Source: JAVDCA01 sp035293985 (GTDB lineage: Bacteria; Pseudomonadota; Alphaproteobacteria; Rhizobiales; Xanthobacteraceae). Taken from it: 64,000 bases of DNA. The notes below the pieces were generated by a model, which was not told the origin of the DNA, did not search any database, and saw only the letters and a program-made list of their open reading frames with translations. The translations under genes were made by a program, and so were the position numbers. This document shows, piece after piece, positions 61,570 through 64,000 of the stretch. The stretch is from NCBI GenBank assembly GCA_035293985.1, contig DATGLS010000015.1:1-64000 (forward strand). Reading direction: 5' to 3'. How positions within the stretch are numbered: position 1 is the first letter of the stretch; every line of letters starts with the position of its first letter.

Positions 61570-61664
61570 GTGGCGAATAGCGGATAGGGAATAGCGAGTA
61601 GATAGACGTGTCGCCCTCTATTCGCCACTCGCCACTCGCTATTCGCCACGCGCTATTCGCTACT
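61570..61664. repeat. Short A/T-containing repeats of CGCTATTCG/CGAATAGCG type
   Basis: Imperfect direct and inverted repeats of the core CTATTCGC and ACTCGCC (for example CGCTATTCGCCACGCGCTATTCG). They fill the gap between the YcgN-type gene and the patatin gene. The last patatin codons (Ala-Ser-Ser-Glu-stop) are read from the repeat. Composition is unlike the neighbourhood. Confidence 0.7.
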
Positions 61665-64000
61665 CGCCTTCTCCAGCGCCGCCCGCAGCCGCGCGATCAT
61701 CTCGCCGCAGGTCGCGAGATGCGGTTCCTCGGCGTCGAGGATGCGGCGCACGGCGTGGCGCTTGAAGGCGTGGATCGCTTCGGGCGTGAGCGCGTCGGGG
61801 CCGGCCGCGTCGCAGACGATGTCGATCAGCCGGTCGGCCGCATGCAGGCGGCCGAGCAGGTAGTCGTTCTCGCGATAGGCGCGCGACAGGAAGGCGGCGA
61901 ACTGGTTGAAGGCCGAGCCCTTGAGGCGGAAGGGGCCGAGCCGCGCGATGCCGGCCGCATCCTGCGCGCTGATACGATCGACGCGGATTTCGTTGAACTC
62001 GCCTGCCTCGCGCCACGGCATGACCGGAAACGTCAGCACGTCCCAGAACGGAAAGCCGAGATAGTTCACCAGCACCTCGTCGAGCCCGCTGCCCGGCCAG
62101 CCCTGCGCCTCGGCCAGCAGCATGTCGATGTCGCGCGTGCTCGCCTGCAGATCGATGACGGTACCGATGCGTGCGACCAGCCGGTCGAGGGCCTCCCGGT
62201 GCTGCTGCGCGAATGCCCGCGCATAGGTAGCGATGTCCTTCATGTCCGCTGCTGAGGGGGCGACGCGAAAGATATCGTTCACGAGGTCGCGCGCCAGCGG
62301 GTCGTCGGCCGCCATGCCGGCGCGCTTCTCCAGGGCGTCGAGGCAGTCATAGAACCAGCGCTTGAGCCGATCGACGGCGGCCGGATCGAGGTCCGCGAAA
62401 CCGTCGCCGCCCAACATCTGGTACAGGCGGTTCTGCCCTTCAATGAGGAAATTGAGGCGGCGCTTGCGATAGTCGACATCGAGCGTGAGGAGAAATTTCA
62501 CCCACGCGGGCAGGTCGGGCGTTGGCGCGGCGGCGTCCTCCTGCAACGGGTGGCCGTCCCCCGCCTCGTACATGACGCCTGCGGCGAGCGCCCAGGCGTC
62601 GACGATCTCGGCGATCCCGCGCGCGAACGGCGAGTGCGGCTGCACGCCGCGCATATTGGCGATCAGCCGGCTCACGAAGCCGCGCACCGCGGCGAGCTTG
62701 AGCCGCACATACGCTTCGTAGGCGAACCCGGCGTCCCGGGCCGCCTTGGCGTTGGCGAACGCGCGCCACGCCCCGACGCTGTCGACCGTGATCGGCTCAT
62801 CGTTGGCCGCCATCATGTCGGCGACCAGCCGGCTGATGTGCGGGCGCGCGCTCGCGATGATGGCGCGCAGGCGCCGCGCCGTCTCGTTGAACCGCGCGAT
62901 CCAACCGAGATCATCGGTGATCGGTTCGGCGAGCGGGATTTCCGAGAGCGCGCCCTTCAGCGTCGAAAAGAAGCCGGGCACACGCTGATGCGCCGCTGCC
63001 TGGGCGCGCCCCGGGTTGGGATCGATGTAGACCACGCGCCGATCGACCTCGCGAAATGCCGGCCGGCCGCGGATCGCCGTGACGGCCTCGCGAAACGGAC
63101 GACTGTTGAGCACGCTGCCGTCGACGAACGGAACCGCGCAAGGGTCGACGTTCACCCGAGCATAGGCCTCGAAATTGCGGGCGACGAAATCGTCGCGGCG
63201 CGGCCAGGGCACGCCGCGTGCTTGCAGGAGCGCGTCCATTTCGAGGACCTGTGCGGGCGGGAACGCGCCCGGGATCGAGGCCGTCGCCCGCGCCGCGAAG
63301 GCGAGCGCGGGCGCATTGTCGAGGTCGAAATCGCTGTCGACCGCGCCGTTCGCCCGCCGCCGGTAGCGGAAATGAAGCACGTGGCGGTGCTCGCGCTCGT
63401 GCACGACCGGCGGATCGTGGATCTGCATGAGCTGCTGGCAGCCGTAGAAATCCGTCACCGTCACGAACAGATCGAGGCCGAGCCCGGAGGGCAGGAGCGA
63501 TGCCTGGGCGTCGCGCGGCGCGCCCATGGCGGCGATGCCGTCGTACATCAGCGCCGCCATCTTGGTGCCGTCGAACGGCGGCCGAAACCAGCGCGAGCGC
63601 ATCAACAGCGAGAGCTTGGCGCGCACCTCGCGATCGCGCATCTCCTGCCGGCGCGAAAGGCCGGCAGCCCAGAAGAATGGCCGCAGGAACCATTTGCTCC
63701 AGCCATGCGCCTTGGCATCGGAGGCGATCAGCTCGGTCACGTCCGCGTTGTCGAGCCAGAGGCCGCGCAGGCGATCCATCGGCAGGTCGTGGCTCAAGGC
63801 GCGCGCCAGCATGATGCTGTTGATGCCGCCCGCCGAGGCGCCCGCCACGATGTCGACGAACACGCGAAGATCGACACTGTGGCCGATCTCGCGCAAGAGC
63901 TCGAAATAAATTGTTTCGGTATCGTATTCGGGATCGTTCTCATCGTGGACATCGTGAAACGATGCCACCCGGCGCTTGGCGCGGTCGCGGATGCCATGCA
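61653..64000 (-). CDS. Patatin-like protein with DUF3376 (5' end off window)
   Basis: Open from the right edge to TAG 61653-61655, over 780 residues. The first in-frame GTG at 63968 is not the true start, since the frame continues to base 64000 and the patatin oxyanion segment (GGxR) is missing. Visible: VDIVAGASAGGINSIMLARA (GxSxG nucleophile), DLDNAPALAFAARATASIPG, and catalytic Asp in CAVPFVDGSVLNSRPF (DGS in place of DGG). A long C-terminal helical region corresponds to DUF3376. Unlike the island patatin, this is a large housekeeping-type member. Likely lipid acyl hydrolase; role unknown. Confidence 0.85.
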   Translation of the reverse strand, partial: HGIRDRAKRRVASFHDVHDENDPEYDTETIYFELLREIGHSVDLRVFVDIVAGASAGGINSIMLARALSHDLPMDRLRGLWLDNADVTELIASDAKAHGWSKWFLRPFFWAAGLSRRQEMRDREVRAKLSLLMRSRWFRPPFDGTKMAALMYDGIAAMGAPRDAQASLLPSGLGLDLFVTVTDFYGCQQLMQIHDPPVVHEREHRHVLHFRYRRRANGAVDSDFDLDNAPALAFAARATASIPGAFPPAQVLEMDALLQARGVPWPRRDDFVARNFEAYARVNVDPCAVPFVDGSVLNSRPFREAVTAIRGRPAFREVDRRVVYIDPNPGRAQAAAHQRVPGFFSTLKGALSEIPLAEPITDDLGWIARFNETARRLRAIIASARPHISRLVADMMAANDEPITVDSVGAWRAFANAKAARDAGFAYEAYVRLKLAAVRGFVSRLIANMRGVQPHSPFARGIAEIVDAWALAAGVMYEAGDGHPLQEDAAAPTPDLPAWVKFLLTLDVDYRKRRLNFLIEGQNRLYQMLGGDGFADLDPAAVDRLKRWFYDCLDALEKRAGMAADDPLARDLVNDIFRVAPSAADMKDIATYARAFAQQHREALDRLVARIGTVIDLQASTRDIDMLLAEAQGWPGSGLDEVLVNYLGFPFWDVLTFPVMPWREAGEFNEIRVDRISAQDAAGIARLGPFRLKGSAFNQFAAFLSRAYRENDYLLGRLHAADRLIDIVCDAAGPDALTPEAIHAFKRHAVRRILDAEEPHLATCGEMIARLRAALEKASSE

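Overview
The window is GC-rich, densely coding chromosomal DNA. It most likely comes from an alphaproteobacterium of the order Hyphomicrobiales (Bradyrhizobium/Xanthobacteraceae-like). This rests on protein styles: an E1-beta pyruvate dehydrogenase subunit with its own lipoyl domain, many Bug/TctC solute-binding proteins, form II CoxL-type molybdoenzymes and short UBP-type zinc-finger proteins. It also rests on a core backbone in one orientation: pyrG (2385), kdsA (34633), eno (49308), ftsB (53426), pdhA-pdhB-pdhC-lpdA (53926-59607). Accessory blocks are stacked between these core genes. No rRNA, tRNA or CRISPR array was found.

Layout. 1-5169: tripartite tricarboxylate transporter genes (tctA cut by the window edge, tctB, a separate Bug protein) around pyrG. 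5388-8662: a periplasmic cytochrome c/beta-propeller protein and a glyoxalase-like protein. 8686-17390: a UBP-type zinc-finger gene split in two by an 8,390-bp island. Joining base 8857 to base 17248 restores one 315-bp reading frame. 17644-30081: acyl-CoA and small-molecule metabolism (orphan CoxL, CoA ligase with enoyl-CoA hydratase, glycine amidinotransferase, HMG-CoA lyase with CoA transferase, cupin, RidA, isochorismatase-like protein, decayed Bug gene, P450). 30084-34451: MFS, MOSC and feoAB. 34633-41588: kdsA, a DUF350/glutathionylspermidine-synthase-like module, MFS, LysR and small secreted proteins. 41687-44555: a three-subunit gluconate-dehydrogenase-type membrane dehydrogenase. 44672-49186: AI-2E-type permease, queF and a copper cluster (DUF2946, outer-membrane protein, copC, copD). 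49308-59607: eno, accessory genes, ftsB and the pyruvate dehydrogenase complex. 59695-64000: amidohydrolase remnant, Bug protein, YcgN-type protein and a DUF3376 patatin running off the edge.

The most interesting block is the island (8858-17247). It encodes an XRE repressor and an ImmA/IrrE-type peptidase on the minus strand. Divergent from them is a tightly packed plus-strand operon: a metallo-beta-lactamase-fold protein ending in ...ARAG, one polypeptide with E2-like, E1/ThiF and JAB (JAMM) modules, and a patatin-like phospholipase. A convergent 492-residue protein of unknown family and a truncated ParB follow. This resembles a type II CBASS without a nucleotide cyclase. I propose it as a candidate ubiquitin-like conjugation/anti-phage system in which the MBL-fold protein takes the place of the cyclase. 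That role is inference.

Other second-look items: a 30-bp motif shared by the promoters of the amidinotransferase and HMG-CoA lyase genes, a palindromic element that supplies the stop codons of two convergent genes, two copies of an about 170-bp palindromic repeat, in-frame repeats at the N-termini of FeoA and FeoB, and a secreted isochorismatase-fold protein without the catalytic cysteine.
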